Of a stretch of DNA of 64,000 nt, positions 17,389 to 26,846 are shown in pieces. The notes under the pieces were generated by a model, which was not told the origin of the DNA, did not search any database, and saw nothing but the letters and a program-made list of their open reading frames with translations. The position numbers and the translations under genes are program-made. Position 1 is the stretch's first letter; every line of letters begins with the position of its first letter. The stretch is from Nocardioides flavescens. GTDB lineage: Bacteria > Actinomycetota > Actinomycetes > Propionibacteriales > Nocardioidaceae. Location: contig NZ_WUEK01000009.1 of assembly GCF_009823805.1 (NCBI RefSeq), forward strand, positions 124,001 to 188,000, given 5' to 3'.

Positions 17389-18251
17389 CGGCTGATCCTG
17401 TTCGCAGAGAGGACGGTGGCGATCGTGACGAGGGCAGGCGCGTAGACCAGCCAGGGGGCGAGGGGGTAGTCCTTGCCGCTGGAGACCAGCAGGCCCCAGT
17501 CGGAGGCGGGCGGCGGGTCGCCGTACCCGAGGAACGCGAGGCCGGCGATCACCAGGATCGACAGGCCGAACTGCAGGACGGCCAGGTTGAGCACCGACCG
17601 GGAGGCGTTGGGCAGGACGTGGCGAAGCAGGACGTGCCAGCGTGAGCCGCCGAGCAGCAGCGAGGCCTCGACGAAGACCGCGCGCCGGGTCTTGAGGACC
17701 TCCGAGCGCATCACCCGGGCGAAGACGGCCACGGCGGACACACCGGTGGCGATCGCAGCGTTGATGGTCTCGAAGCCCAGTGCGCTGACGACGACGACCG
17801 CGAGCAGGAAGCTCGGGATGGCCAGGAGCACGTCGACGACGCGGGCGAGCGTGACGTCGACCCAGCCACCCAGGAAGCCGGCGAGCAGCCCGATCAGGCC
17901 GCCGACGAGGACGCCGATGGCCACGGCGACGAGCGCGCTCGTCACCGAGGAGGCCGAGCCGTGGACCACGCGGGCGAACTCGTCGCGCCCGAGGTGGTCG
18001 GTGCCGAACCAGTGCGCCGTGCTCGGGCCCTGGAAGGCGTCGGCCGGCACGCCGTGGGCCGGGTCCTGACGGGTGAAGAGACCCGGGGCCAGGGACCAGG
18101 CGAGGACGAGCAGCAGCACGCCGAACGACAGCAGCACGCCGTACGGCGCCCGGCGGCGCGAGCCGCGCCGGCGCAGGGCCGACGGGACCCAGCCCCCGGA
18201 GGGTCCGGCGGAGCCGGTCGAGCCCGCGGGCTCGGTGGTGATGGTGGTCAT
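17367..18251 (-). CDS. ABC importer permease, DppC type
   Basis: 294 residues with six predicted helices and the DppC-type EAA region (ASLLLGGSRWHVLLRHVLPNASR). The N-terminal cytoplasmic part is followed by the first helix (GVLLSFGVLLLVLAWSLAP). The periplasmic segment has the family pattern DHLGRDEFARVVHGS. It overlaps the DppB gene by 4 bp and the ATPase gene by 22 bp. It forms the translocation pore with the DppB-type subunit. Confidence 0.93.
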   Translation of the reverse strand: MTTITTEPAGSTGSAGPSGGWVPSALRRRGSRRRAPYGVLLSFGVLLLVLAWSLAPGLFTRQDPAHGVPADAFQGPSTAHWFGTDHLGRDEFARVVHGSASSVTSALVAVAIGVLVGGLIGLLAGFLGGWVDVTLARVVDVLLAIPSFLLAVVVVSALGFETINAAIATGVSAVAVFARVMRSEVLKTRRAVFVEASLLLGGSRWHVLLRHVLPNASRSVLNLAVLQFGLSILVIAGLAFLGYGDPPPASDWGLLVSSGKDYPLAPWLVYAPALVTIATVLSANRISRWLRNAD

Positions 18252-19279
18252 GCAGAGGCTCCCTGCGTGGTCTCGAGGGGCTGCTCGGCAGCGGTGCGCG
18301 GTGCACGAGCCGCGCCGCGCAGGTCCACCCGCGGGTCGAGCAGCGGGTAGACGAGGTCGACGACGAGGTTGACGACGACGAAGACGACGGCGGCGAGGAC
18401 GACGACGGCCTGCAGCACCGGGAGGTCCTGGGTCGTCACCGAGCGCTGGACGAGGCTGCCGATGCCGGTGCGACCGAAGATCGTCTCGGTGATGAGGGCT
18501 CCCCCCAGGAGCTCCCCGACGGTCAGCGCGATGACGGTGACCACGGGCAGCGACGACGGCTTGAGCAGGTGGCGCCAGAAGAGCCGGGAGCGGCTGAGTC
18601 CCCGCGAGGTGGCGAACCCGGCGTAGTCCTGGCGCGCCTCGTGGTCGAGGTTGGCGATCAGGACCTCGGCGACCTGCGCCGAGACCGGGATCCCGAGGGC
18701 GATCGCGGCGAAGAAGGTCGCGGCCGGCCCCTCGGAGTCGATGACCTGGAACAGCCCGAGGTTGAAGGCGAAGACGTTGATCAGCAGCAGGCCGATGACG
18801 AAGTTCGGCACCGACAGGAAGAGCGAGGGGAAGGCCCGCAGTGCCTTCGCGACCGGAGCGGGGGCGTTGCGCGTGCCGTAGGCGATGCCGAAGGCGAGCG
18901 CCAGGGCGACGACCAGGGCGCTGACCGCGAGGACGACCGTCGATCCGAGCACGTCGCCGATGAGCGTGCTGACCGGGAGGTTGCTGCGCAGCGAGACCCC
19001 GAGGTCGCCCTGGACGAAGCGCGACAGCGCTTCCCAGAGCTGCACCCAGACGGGCCGGTCGAGCCCGTAGTAGGCGACGATGCGCTGCACCTCCTCCTCG
19101 GTGAAGTTGTTCTGCGGGTTGCGGAGGGTGGCGGTGACGGGGTCACCCGGCAGCACGCTGATCACCAGGAAGGTGAAGCAGTAGGCGAGCAGGACCACCA
19201 CCACCGCCTGCACGACGCGCTGGACGGCGTAGGTGAGGTAGGGACGCGGTGCGCGCCGCGGCTGCCGGGTGACTCCCAT
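18248..19279 (-). CDS. ABC importer permease, DppB type
   Basis: 343 residues. The first helix (RVVQAVVVVLLAYCFTFLV) and the family motif ISVLPGDPV are followed by five further helices and the EAA loop (YAGFATSRGLSRSRLFWRHLL). It starts 6 bp after the lipoprotein gene ends and overlaps the DppC gene. This is the second half of the heterodimeric pore. Confidence 0.93.
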   Translation of the reverse strand: MGVTRQPRRAPRPYLTYAVQRVVQAVVVVLLAYCFTFLVISVLPGDPVTATLRNPQNNFTEEEVQRIVAYYGLDRPVWVQLWEALSRFVQGDLGVSLRSNLPVSTLIGDVLGSTVVLAVSALVVALALAFGIAYGTRNAPAPVAKALRAFPSLFLSVPNFVIGLLLINVFAFNLGLFQVIDSEGPAATFFAAIALGIPVSAQVAEVLIANLDHEARQDYAGFATSRGLSRSRLFWRHLLKPSSLPVVTVIALTVGELLGGALITETIFGRTGIGSLVQRSVTTQDLPVLQAVVVLAAVVFVVVNLVVDLVYPLLDPRVDLRGAARAPRTAAEQPLETTQGASA

Positions 19280-19285
19280 GACGGC

Positions 19286-20935
19286 TCAGCCCTCCAGGTA
19301 GGCGGTGTAGAAGTTCGCGTAGGCGACGCCGTTGTAGGTGACGCCCTTGAGCTTCGGCGACTGCAGGTAGAGGCGCTGCACGATCTGGGTCAGGGGCACG
19401 AAGTAGCCCTGCTGCAGCACGTAGCCCTGGAGCTCGTCGAGCACCGGCGCCCGCTCGTCGGTCGAGACCGAGCTCGCCACCTCACTGCCGAGCTGGGTCA
19501 GCTCCGGGTCGCTCTGCCCGAGGTTGAACCAGTCCTCCCCGTTGTTGGCGTCGGTGAGCACGCCGGCGACGGTGCCGGCGTCGATGAAGCTGCGGGTGAC
19601 CTCGTACGCCGGGACCGACGGGTTGCCGATCGCGACCTTCTCGCCGTAGGTCACGACGTCGTAGGCCTGGATGTCGACGGTGAACCCGAGGTCGCCGAGC
19701 TGCTGGGCGACGAGCTCGTCGACCGACTTGGAGGTCGCGAGGTAGGGGTTGGGGTAGAGCGTCAGCGAGAGCGGCGTGCCGTCCTTGCTGCGCTTGCCGT
19801 CAGCGCCGGCCTTCCAGCCGGCCTCGTCGAGCAGGACCGCGGCCTTGTCCGGGTCGAAGGCGAAGTCGGCGCTGTGGTCGGTCGCGCCCGGCACGTTGCT
19901 CTGGATGAACGACTCCGCCGGCAGCCAGTCGTCGGTGTAGACCGTCGAGAGGATCTGGTCACGGTCGATGCCGTGCTGGACCGCCTGGCGCACCTTGACG
20001 TCGTTGAACGGCGCCACCTGGGTGTTGAGCGCGAAGCCGTTGACGAAGCCGAGGTAGCGCGGCGCGGCCACGGTGAAGCCCTGCTCCTTGAAGGGGCCGA
20101 GCTCCTGCGGGGACGGGTTGTAGGCCACCTGCGCCTGCCCGGACTGCACGGCCGCCGTGCGCACGGACGGCTCGGCGACGAGCTTGTAGGTGAGCGTGTC
20201 GAGGGTGGCCGGACCGTCGTGGTCGAGGGCCTCGGGGCCCCAGTCGTAGTCGTCGCGCTTCTCGAGGACGACGCTGTCGCCCTCCTTCCACGAGGCGACG
20301 GTGAACGGGCCGCTGCCGATGTCGTTGCTCAGGTCGGCCTGCTCCTCGGCCGGCAGCGCCAGGGTCTCCGGGGAGATGAGGATGGAGCCGTGGTAGCCCA
20401 GCGTCGGGATGAAGCCGAGCGTCGGCGCGTTGAAGCTCACCTGCACAGTCAGCGGATCGACGGCCGTGGCGCTCTGGTAGGTCTTGGGGAACAGGCCGAT
20501 CGGGTTGATCCCGTCGTCGGGACGGCCCTTGGCCCAGATGTCGAGGTTGGCGACGACCGCGTCGGCGTCGACCGGGGAGCCGTCGGAGAAGGTCACGCCG
20601 TCGCGCAGGTGCAGTGTGAACTGCGTCGCGTCGTCGTTCTGCTCCCAGCTCTCCGCGACCCAGGGGCTGACCTCGCCGTTCTCGTCGACGTAGACGAGCT
20701 TGTCGGTCACGTGGCCCCAGATGTGGCCCTGGAAGCTCGAGATGGCGCTGTTGTTGGGGATCCAGGTGTCGCCGAGGGAGTCGATGAGGAAGGTGACGTC
20801 GCCGCCCTCCTGCTTCTGCCCGTTGCCCTGCGCGGCGCCGCCCTGGCCGGAGCTCGCGCAACCGGCGCTGAGGGCGAGCGCGGCGGTCAGTGCGGCGACG
20901 GAGCGCCAGAGGCGGCGTGGTCGGGTGTGGCTCAT
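19286..20935 (-). CDS. Solute-binding lipoprotein, family 5 (peptide/nickel/opine type)
   Basis: 549 residues. Lipoprotein signal with lipobox LSAGC (Cys at about 26), then a family 5 solute-binding fold (SFQGHIWGHVTDKLVY near the start, LHLRDGVTFSDGSPVDADAVVANLD, VRQAVQHGIDRDQI). It captures the ligand outside the membrane and delivers it to the DppBC-type permeases. Family 5 covers peptides, nickel, glutathione and other amphiphilic molecules. Within this sulfur region an organosulfur ligand is a reasonable guess, not a demonstrated one. AGGAG sits 8 bp before the ATG. The mRNA leader is about 80 nt if the promoter at 21026-21056 is used. Confidence 0.92.
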   Translation of the reverse strand: MSHTRPRRLWRSVAALTAALALSAGCASSGQGGAAQGNGQKQEGGDVTFLIDSLGDTWIPNNSAISSFQGHIWGHVTDKLVYVDENGEVSPWVAESWEQNDDATQFTLHLRDGVTFSDGSPVDADAVVANLDIWAKGRPDDGINPIGLFPKTYQSATAVDPLTVQVSFNAPTLGFIPTLGYHGSILISPETLALPAEEQADLSNDIGSGPFTVASWKEGDSVVLEKRDDYDWGPEALDHDGPATLDTLTYKLVAEPSVRTAAVQSGQAQVAYNPSPQELGPFKEQGFTVAAPRYLGFVNGFALNTQVAPFNDVKVRQAVQHGIDRDQILSTVYTDDWLPAESFIQSNVPGATDHSADFAFDPDKAAVLLDEAGWKAGADGKRSKDGTPLSLTLYPNPYLATSKSVDELVAQQLGDLGFTVDIQAYDVVTYGEKVAIGNPSVPAYEVTRSFIDAGTVAGVLTDANNGEDWFNLGQSDPELTQLGSEVASSVSTDERAPVLDELQGYVLQQGYFVPLTQIVQRLYLQSPKLKGVTYNGVAYANFYTAYLEG

Positions 20936-21025
20936 GCGGCGTGCTCCTAGGTGTGGACGCGTGCGATCGGGGTCCGCGTCTCGCTGAGTATGTCGACCGA
21001 CTTTGTACGGATTGCGGTCGGCCCG

Positions 21026-21095
21026 ACTGTAGACGGGTCCGAGGGGCCGGGTCCAAGAGCAGACGTCGATGCGTTCCCATCGCCTTGTCTGATCG
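21026..21095 (-). promoter_or_regulatory. Candidate LysR-controlled promoter 1 (importer operon)
   Basis: Read on the minus strand, TTGGAC (21056-21051) and TACAGT (21031-21026) are separated by 19 bp. Just upstream of the -35 lies TGCTC, then the dyad ATGGG...ATCGACG and the distal CGATCA. Thirty bases here (21051-21080) match 26 of 30 at 27662-27691 in the second promoter. The reductase gene is transcribed the other way from the same 216-bp gap, so the site may serve both. Confidence 0.65.
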
Positions 21096-21151
21096 CCGCG
21101 GACGGCTCGGGACCCTCGCGGGCGGGTCGCAGCGGGCTAGGTTCGACGGTC

Positions 21152-23482
21152 GTGAATACGCAGCGCCGACGGCTCGTCGAGACCAGTGCGCACTGGGGCT
21201 CCTACCTCGCCGAGGTCTCCGACGACGGTGAGGTTGTCGGCGTCCGGCCGCACGAGGGGGACGAGCTCTCGCCCGCCACCGGCAACGTCGCGGCCGCCCA
21301 CCGCCACCCTTCGCGCGTCGCGCGCCCCGCCGTACGACGCGCGTGGCTGGAGCACGGACCCGGGCCCGACGAGGGGCGGGGGGCGCCCGGCTCGGAGTAC
21401 GTCGAGGTGGGCTGGGACGAGGCGCTCGACCTCGTCGCGACCGAGCTCGCGCGGGTGCGCCGCGAGCACGGCGACGACGCCGTGTTCGGCGGCTCCTACG
21501 GCTGGGGGAGCGCGGGGCGCCTCCACCACGCCCAGAGCCAGGTGCACCGCTTCCTCAACCTGACCGGCGGCTACGTCCGCTCTGTCGCGGACTACAGCCG
21601 CGGCGCCAGCCAGGTGCTGCTGCCGCACCTCGTCGGGGCGGCCGCCGCGGCCGACGTGCGCACCCGGCCGGTGTCGTGGGCGCAGATCGCCGAGCACACC
21701 GACCTGTTGGTGACCTTCGGCGGCGTACGCCGGTCGAACGGCTGGGTCGTCCCGGGCGGTCAGTCGCGCCACGAGAACGGCGCCCTCGCCGGCGGGGCCG
21801 CGGGCAGCACGCGGGTGGTCTCGCTATCGGCGCAGCGCGACGACGCGATGGCCGACCTGGCCGCAGAGTGGGTCGGCGTCATGCCCGGCACCGACACCGC
21901 CGTCATGCTCGCGCTGGTGCACGTCCTCGTCGTCGACGGCCTGGCCGACGAGGAGTTCCTCGCGCGCTGGACCGTGGGGGCCGACCGGGTGCGCGCCTAC
22001 GTGCTCGGCGAGAGCGACGGTGTCGCCAAGACGCCCGAGTGGGCCGAGGGCGTCTCGCGCACCCCGGCCGAGCGGATCCGCCGCCTCGCCCACGAGATGG
22101 CGGCCGGCCGCACGCTGATCAACGTCGTCTACGCCCTGCAGCGCGGCGAGCGCGGCGAGCAGCCGGTCTTCGCCGCGCTCACGCTCGCGGCGTTCCTGGG
22201 TCAGGTGGGGCTGCCCGGCGGTGGGTTCGCGCACGGGCTGGGGTCGATGGGCGACTACGGCTCCGGCCGGGTCAGCGCGCCGCTGCCGACGTTCCGCCAG
22301 GGCGCCAACCCGGTGCCCGACCTGATCCCGTGTGCGCGGATCGCCGACCTGCTGCTCTCGCCCGGCGGGGAGCTGGCCTTCGATGGCTCGACCCTGCGGC
22401 TGCCCGACGTGCGGCTGGCCTGGTGGGCCGGCGGCAACCCGTTCCACCACCACCAGGACCTGGTGCGGCTGCGCGGCGCCTTCGCCCGGCTCGACACCCT
22501 CGTCGTCCACGAGACCCACTGGACGCCCACCGCCAAGCACGCCGACGTCGTGCTGCCGGTCGCCTCGAGCCTCGAGCGCGACGACCTCGTCGCCGGCAAC
22601 GCCGACCGCCGGCTGCGCGCCTCGCGGCGCGTCTCGGCGCCGTACGCCGACGCGCGCGAGGAGCTGTGGATCTTCGGCCGGCTCGCCGAGCGGCTCGGGG
22701 TCAGCCACGACGACGGGCTCTCCTCGTCGGCGTGGTTGGAGCGGATCTACGAGGAGTGGCGTGCGGCGGGAGCAGCCCCGCCGGGCGCCCCGGCGTTCGC
22801 GGAGTTCTGGCGCGACGGGGGACTCGACCTCGTCGCCCCGGCGTACGACGACCCGGTGTTCACGGCGTTCCGCGCCGACCCGGAGGCGCACCCGCTGGAC
22901 ACGGCGAGCGGGCGCATCGAGCTCTGGTCGTCGTCGATCGAGGCCGCCGCGCTGCCCGATCTCGCCCCGCACGCGGAGTGGCGTGAGCCGCGGCGGTGGT
23001 GGGGCTCGCCGGACGCCGCGGAGTGGGACCTGCACCTGCTCTGCAACCAGCCCAGCCACCGGCTGCACAGCCAGCTCGACATGGGGGAGGCCAGCGGGTC
23101 CACCAAGGTCGCCGGGCGCGAGCCGATCCGCCTCCACCCCGACGACGCCGCAGCACGCGGGCTCGCCACCGGTGACGTCGTACGCGTCACCAGCCCGACG
23201 GGCTCGCTGCTCGCCGGCGTCGTGGTGAGCGACGCCCTGCTGCCCGGCGTCGCACAGATGCACACCGGGGCGTGGTGGGACCCGTCCGCACCCGAGATCG
23301 CCACCTGCGTGCACGGCAACGTCAACGTGCTCACCCCCGACGAGCCGACCTCGAGCCTGACCCAGGCCACCAGCGGTGCCCACGTGCTCGTGCGGGTCGA
23401 GCGCTACGACGGCGTCCTGCCGCCCGTGCGGGCCCACGAGCCCCCGCCCCTCCTCCCTCGGAGGTCCGCCACCCAGCTGTAA
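21152..23482 (+). CDS. bisC: BisC/TorA-type molybdopterin sulfoxide reductase
   Basis: 776 residues from GTG at 21152, the length of BisC-type cytoplasmic enzymes. An upstream extension would lie in the promoter region. The fold is that of the DMSO reductase family, with SAHWGSYLAEV at the start as in BisC/TorA and no N-terminal Fe-S cysteines. DYSRGASQVLLPH contains the expected molybdenum ligand Ser149, and the C-terminal cofactor-binding domain includes LLCNQPSHRLHSQLD. There is no Tat signal, so it acts in the cytoplasm. It would reduce sulfoxides (biotin or methionine sulfoxide, or the sulfoxide of the compound scavenged here). It is divergent from the importer operon and shares its regulatory gap. 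Confidence 0.88.
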   Translation: MNTQRRRLVETSAHWGSYLAEVSDDGEVVGVRPHEGDELSPATGNVAAAHRHPSRVARPAVRRAWLEHGPGPDEGRGAPGSEYVEVGWDEALDLVATELARVRREHGDDAVFGGSYGWGSAGRLHHAQSQVHRFLNLTGGYVRSVADYSRGASQVLLPHLVGAAAAADVRTRPVSWAQIAEHTDLLVTFGGVRRSNGWVVPGGQSRHENGALAGGAAGSTRVVSLSAQRDDAMADLAAEWVGVMPGTDTAVMLALVHVLVVDGLADEEFLARWTVGADRVRAYVLGESDGVAKTPEWAEGVSRTPAERIRRLAHEMAAGRTLINVVYALQRGERGEQPVFAALTLAAFLGQVGLPGGGFAHGLGSMGDYGSGRVSAPLPTFRQGANPVPDLIPCARIADLLLSPGGELAFDGSTLRLPDVRLAWWAGGNPFHHHQDLVRLRGAFARLDTLVVHETHWTPTAKHADVVLPVASSLERDDLVAGNADRRLRASRRVSAPYADAREELWIFGRLAERLGVSHDDGLSSSAWLERIYEEWRAAGAAPPGAPAFAEFWRDGGLDLVAPAYDDPVFTAFRADPEAHPLDTASGRIELWSSSIEAAALPDLAPHAEWREPRRWWGSPDAAEWDLHLLCNQPSHRLHSQLDMGEASGSTKVAGREPIRLHPDDAAARGLATGDVVRVTSPTGSLLAGVVVSDALLPGVAQMHTGAWWDPSAPEIATCVHGNVNVLTPDEPTSSLTQATSGAHVLVRVERYDGVLPPVRAHEPPPLLPRRSATQL

Positions 23483-23545
23483 CGCGGAGTTGGTGACTGT
23501 TCCGACCCGTTGCGACGGGTCGGGAGGGCCTCCAACCCCGCGTTA
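23480..23545. terminator. Nested stem-loop between convergent genes
   Basis: The outer arms TAACGCGGAGTTGG (23480-23493) and CCAACCCCGCGTTA (23532-23545) pair with one mismatch. Inside them CCGACCCGT (23502-23510) and ACGGGTCGG (23515-23523) pair perfectly around TGCG. The structure begins on the TAA stop of the reductase gene and lies between convergent genes, so it is most likely a bidirectional terminator. It has no T-run, as is common in actinobacteria. Confidence 0.7.
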
Positions 23546-23592
23546 CAAGCGGGCGGGGCGGCGGGGGGGAGGTGTGTACGGGACGTCGCGGA

Positions 23593-24945
23593 CTATCCGT
23601 CCGTGAGGCCGAGCTCGACGGCGCAGTCGAACGGGTCGTCGACGTGGACGACGTCGAAGCCCTCGCGCTCGAGCAGGCTTGCGGCGATGCCGGCGCGGAA
23701 GCCCGCGGCGCAGTGCACCCAGACCCGGGCGCCGGTGGGGAGCTCGTGGTGGCGCTGCTCGACCTCGTGCACCGGCACGTTGACGGCGCCGCGGACGCGG
23801 GCGGCGGCGTGCTCGTCGGCGCGACGCACGTCGAGGACGACGTCGTCGGGGCCGCGCTCGGCCGCGAGCTGGGCGAAGTCGGCGCGGCGGTAGCTGCTCC
23901 GCGCGTCGTCGTCACCGGCGAGCTCGGGCACCGGGCCCCAGGCGGTGGTCACGTCGTCGACCCCGATCCGGGTCAGCTGGCGCCGCGCCTCGGCCAGGTC
24001 GTCGCGGTGGGCGCCGAGCACCAGCAGGGGGCGGCCCCACGGCGTCACCCAGCCGACGTACGTCGCGAACTGGGCGCCGAGCGCGACGCTCACCGTGCCG
24101 GAGAGGTGGTCGGCGGCGAAGTCGGCGGGCGGTCGGAGGTCGACGACGCTGGCGCCGGCGGCGAGCAGGGCGCTCACCTGGGCGGGCGAGGCCGGCGACA
24201 GGGGCGCGTCGAGGTCGACGCCGGGCTCGGCGAGCGCGTTGAGTCCCGCCATGTGGGCGTAGTAGGAGGGGTGGGCGGTGAAGCCGGCCACGAGCTCGTC
24301 GACGAAGACCGAGGCGTTGACCGTGGTGAGGGCGGTGTTGTGACGCCACTCGTCCGCGATCGTCGAGGCGGACGCGCCGGTGCCGCCGCCCCCGGCGCAG
24401 AAGGAGCCGAAGCCGTGGGTCGGGTGCAGCGTCGCGTCGCCGGGCAGCGCGCCGAGCCGGTGGGCGGACGCGTGCTGGGCGGCCGCGAGCTCGCGAGTCA
24501 GTGCCGGGTCGACCAGGTCGGTCCGCCCGACGGTGCCGTAGAGCAGCGAGCCGCCGCTGAAGACGGCCGGGGGAGCGAGCGGATCGGCGAGGTCGCGCAC
24601 GACGTAGGACAGGTGGGTCGGGGTGTGCCCGGGCGTCGCGAGGACCGACACGGCCAGACTGCCGGCGCGCAGCGTCTCGCCGTCGTGCAGGGGCAGCCGC
24701 TCGAAGGTGACGTCGTCGGCCGCGTTGACGGCGTACGCCGCCCCGGTGCGCCGGGCGAGCTCGCGGCCGCCGGAGACGTAGTCGTTGTGCAGGTGGGTCT
24801 CGAGCACGTGCGACACGTCGTGCTCGAGCAGCGGCTCGAGGCGGTCGAGGTCGCGCTGCGGGTCCACTACGACACTGACCTCACCGTCGTCGACGACGTA
24901 GCTGCGGTTGCCCAGTTCGGGGGTCTCGAGGACACGGACGCGCAT
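23593..24945 (-). CDS. Persulfide-dioxygenase-like metallo-beta-lactamase fused to two rhodanese domains
   Basis: 450 residues. The MBL domain (about 1-235) has THLHNDYVSGG, TPGHTPTHLSY and LHPTHGFGSFC, the metal-ligand pattern of ETHE1-type persulfide dioxygenases. A first rhodanese domain (about 255-340) lacks the active Cys. The second (about 355-450) has it in the loop CAAGFRAG. Such fusions oxidise glutathione- or protein-bound persulfide to sulfite and transfer sulfane sulfur. It is the last gene of an operon with flavin reductase, GlcD-type flavoprotein and hydrolase, suggesting that sulfane sulfur arises in the pathway. Confidence 0.88.
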   Translation of the reverse strand: MRVRVLETPELGNRSYVVDDGEVSVVVDPQRDLDRLEPLLEHDVSHVLETHLHNDYVSGGRELARRTGAAYAVNAADDVTFERLPLHDGETLRAGSLAVSVLATPGHTPTHLSYVVRDLADPLAPPAVFSGGSLLYGTVGRTDLVDPALTRELAAAQHASAHRLGALPGDATLHPTHGFGSFCAGGGGTGASASTIADEWRHNTALTTVNASVFVDELVAGFTAHPSYYAHMAGLNALAEPGVDLDAPLSPASPAQVSALLAAGASVVDLRPPADFAADHLSGTVSVALGAQFATYVGWVTPWGRPLLVLGAHRDDLAEARRQLTRIGVDDVTTAWGPVPELAGDDDARSSYRRADFAQLAAERGPDDVVLDVRRADEHAAARVRGAVNVPVHEVEQRHHELPTGARVWVHCAAGFRAGIAASLLEREGFDVVHVDDPFDCAVELGLTDG

Positions 24946-24946
24946 C

Positions 24947-25474
24947 TCAGTGCTCCGGACCGGCGTCGAGGTGGGTGCCGAAGGAGCGGCGGTGGTAGGT
25001 GAGCGGCGCCTCCCCGTCGGCGTCGGCGCTCACCACGTCGCCGAGCACCAGCACGTGGTCACCGGCCGGCACGAGCCGCGCCACGCGCAGCCCGACCCAG
25101 GCGTGGCTGCCGCTGAGCCGGGGCGCCCCGTCGCACAGGTGCCACTCGACGCCGGCGAAGCGCTGGTCGTGGCGGCCGGTGAACTGCGTCGCCAGGTCGG
25201 CCTGGTGGGCACCCAGCACGTTGACGCCGAACGCCGTGCCGACGGAGAGCAGCGAGAGCAGGTGCGAGCCGCGCATCAGCGAGACCAGCAGCATGGGCGG
25301 TTCCATCGACAGCGACACGAACGCCGACACGGTGGTGCCGGCCGGGGTGCCGGCCGCCAGCGTGGTCACGACCGAGACCGGTCCCGCGACGTGACCCATC
25401 GCGGCGCGGAACGCCGTCTGGACCTGGAGGTCGAGCTCGGGCAGGAGGTCGGTGCCCATGGTCTGTGCCATCAC
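24947..25474 (-). CDS. Flavin reductase-like protein (FMN reductase partner)
   Basis: 175 residues, flavin reductase-like split-barrel domain. Visible blocks are FRAAMGHVAGPVSVVTT, GTTVSAFVSLSMEPPMLLVS, the FGVNVLGAHQADLATQF turn and the C-terminal YHRRSFGTH. These enzymes supply FMNH2 to two-component monooxygenases; the three LLM monooxygenases and the SfnB-like protein of this island are obvious clients. It overlaps the upstream gene by 4 bp and is 1 bp from the MBL-rhodanese gene. Confidence 0.9.
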   Translation of the reverse strand: MMAQTMGTDLLPELDLQVQTAFRAAMGHVAGPVSVVTTLAAGTPAGTTVSAFVSLSMEPPMLLVSLMRGSHLLSLLSVGTAFGVNVLGAHQADLATQFTGRHDQRFAGVEWHLCDGAPRLSGSHAWVGLRVARLVPAGDHVLVLGDVVSADADGEAPLTYHRRSFGTHLDAGPEH

Positions 25475-26844
25475 AGGGCCTTCCCGGGGTTGAGGACGAG
25501 GTGGGGGTCGAGGGCGCGCTTGAGGTCGGCCTGCACGGCGAGGCTCTCGGGGCCGACCTCACGGGCCAGCCAGTCGCGCTTCAGCAACCCGATGCCGTGC
25601 TCGCCGGTGACGGTGCCGCCGAGCTCGAGGGCCAGCGCGAAGATCGCGTCGGCGGCCTCGAGCACGGGTGCGGGGACCTCGGCGAGGCCGGCGTCGAAGG
25701 AGACGATCGGGTGCAGGTTGCCGTCGCCGGCGTGGGCGAAGGAGCAGATGGCGACCCCGGTGCGCGCGGCGATCGCCTCGACGCCGCGGAACGCCTCCGC
25801 GAGTCGTGACCGCGGGACGCAGATGTCCTCGATCAGCGCGCGCCCGAACGTCTCGATCGACGGCAGGGCCAGACGGCGGGCGGTGAGCAGCTCGGCCGCG
25901 TGGGCCTCGTCGAGGGCGAGCTCGGACCAGGTCGCCTCCTTGCCGAGCACGGCGAGGAGCGCCTCGACCTCCTCGTGGGCGCCGGTCCCGTCGGCCTGGG
26001 CGATGACGAGGGCACCGCCGCGCGAGGCGAGGTCGGTGCCCTGGGCGCGGTCGACGACCTCGAGGGTCGCCCGGTCGAGCAGCTCGAGCAGGCTCGGCTG
26101 CAGGCGCTCGCGCGCCACGGCCGAGCAGGCCGCGGCCGCGTCCTCGACGTCGGCGAAGCCGGCCGCGACCGTGAGGGTCGTCTGCGGTCGGGGTCGCAGC
26201 CGCAGGGCCGCACCGACGACGACCCCGAGGGTGCCCTCGGAGCCGACGAAGAGCGAGGTCAGGTCGAGACCGGCGACACCCTTGACGGTGCGCCGACCGG
26301 TGCGCAGCAGCCGCCCGTCGGCGAGCACGACGTCGAGGCCGAGCACGGCCTCCCGCGTGACGCCGTACTTGACGCAGCGCATGCCACCGGCGTTGGTGGC
26401 GATGTTGCCGCCGAGCGTCGAGAACGCCCCGCTGGCCGGGTCGGGGGCGTACATCAGCCCGTGCTCGCGGGCGGCGGCGTCGAGGCCGGCGGTGACGACG
26501 CCGGGCTCGACGACGGCGACCTCGTCGAGCGGGTCGAGCGAGAGGATCCGGTCCATCGCGCTCAGGTCGAGCACGATGGCGCCCTCGGTCGCGAGTGCGC
26601 CGCCCGCCACCCCGCTGCCGGCGCCGCGGGGCACGACGGGCACGCGGTGGGCGTGGGCCAGCCGCATCGTCTCCTGCACGTCGGCGACCGAGGTGGCTCG
26701 CACGAGGGCCACCGGCCGCCCGGGCGCTCCCGCGCCCGAGCGGTCGGTGGCGTGCGCCGCGAGCGCCGCGGGGTCGGTGCTGACCCCGGGCACCCGGGCA
26801 CGCAGGAGGGCGACGATCGCCTGGTCCGACGCGGGCTCGGTCAC
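25471..26844 (-). CDS. GlcD/D-2-hydroxyacid dehydrogenase-type FAD flavoprotein
   Basis: 457 residues from GTG at 26844, 2 bp after the upstream stop. An FAD-binding type 4 (PCMH) domain (about 35-210, VVPRGAGSGVAGGA, TLGGNIATNAGGMRCVKYG, SLFVGSEGTLGVV) is followed by the C-terminal FAD-oxidase domain ending CSFAHAGDGNLHP, TVTGEHGIG and DPHLVLNPGKAL. Relatives oxidise glycolate, D-lactate and other 2-hydroxyacids. In a sulfur operon the substrate could be a sulfo- or thio-substituted hydroxyacid, which is inference. Ferredoxin-type GlcF is not present. Confidence 0.9.
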   Translation of the reverse strand: MTEPASDQAIVALLRARVPGVSTDPAALAAHATDRSGAGAPGRPVALVRATSVADVQETMRLAHAHRVPVVPRGAGSGVAGGALATEGAIVLDLSAMDRILSLDPLDEVAVVEPGVVTAGLDAAAREHGLMYAPDPASGAFSTLGGNIATNAGGMRCVKYGVTREAVLGLDVVLADGRLLRTGRRTVKGVAGLDLTSLFVGSEGTLGVVVGAALRLRPRPQTTLTVAAGFADVEDAAAACSAVARERLQPSLLELLDRATLEVVDRAQGTDLASRGGALVIAQADGTGAHEEVEALLAVLGKEATWSELALDEAHAAELLTARRLALPSIETFGRALIEDICVPRSRLAEAFRGVEAIAARTGVAICSFAHAGDGNLHPIVSFDAGLAEVPAPVLEAADAIFALALELGGTVTGEHGIGLLKRDWLAREVGPESLAVQADLKRALDPHLVLNPGKAL

Positions 26845-26846
26845 GG

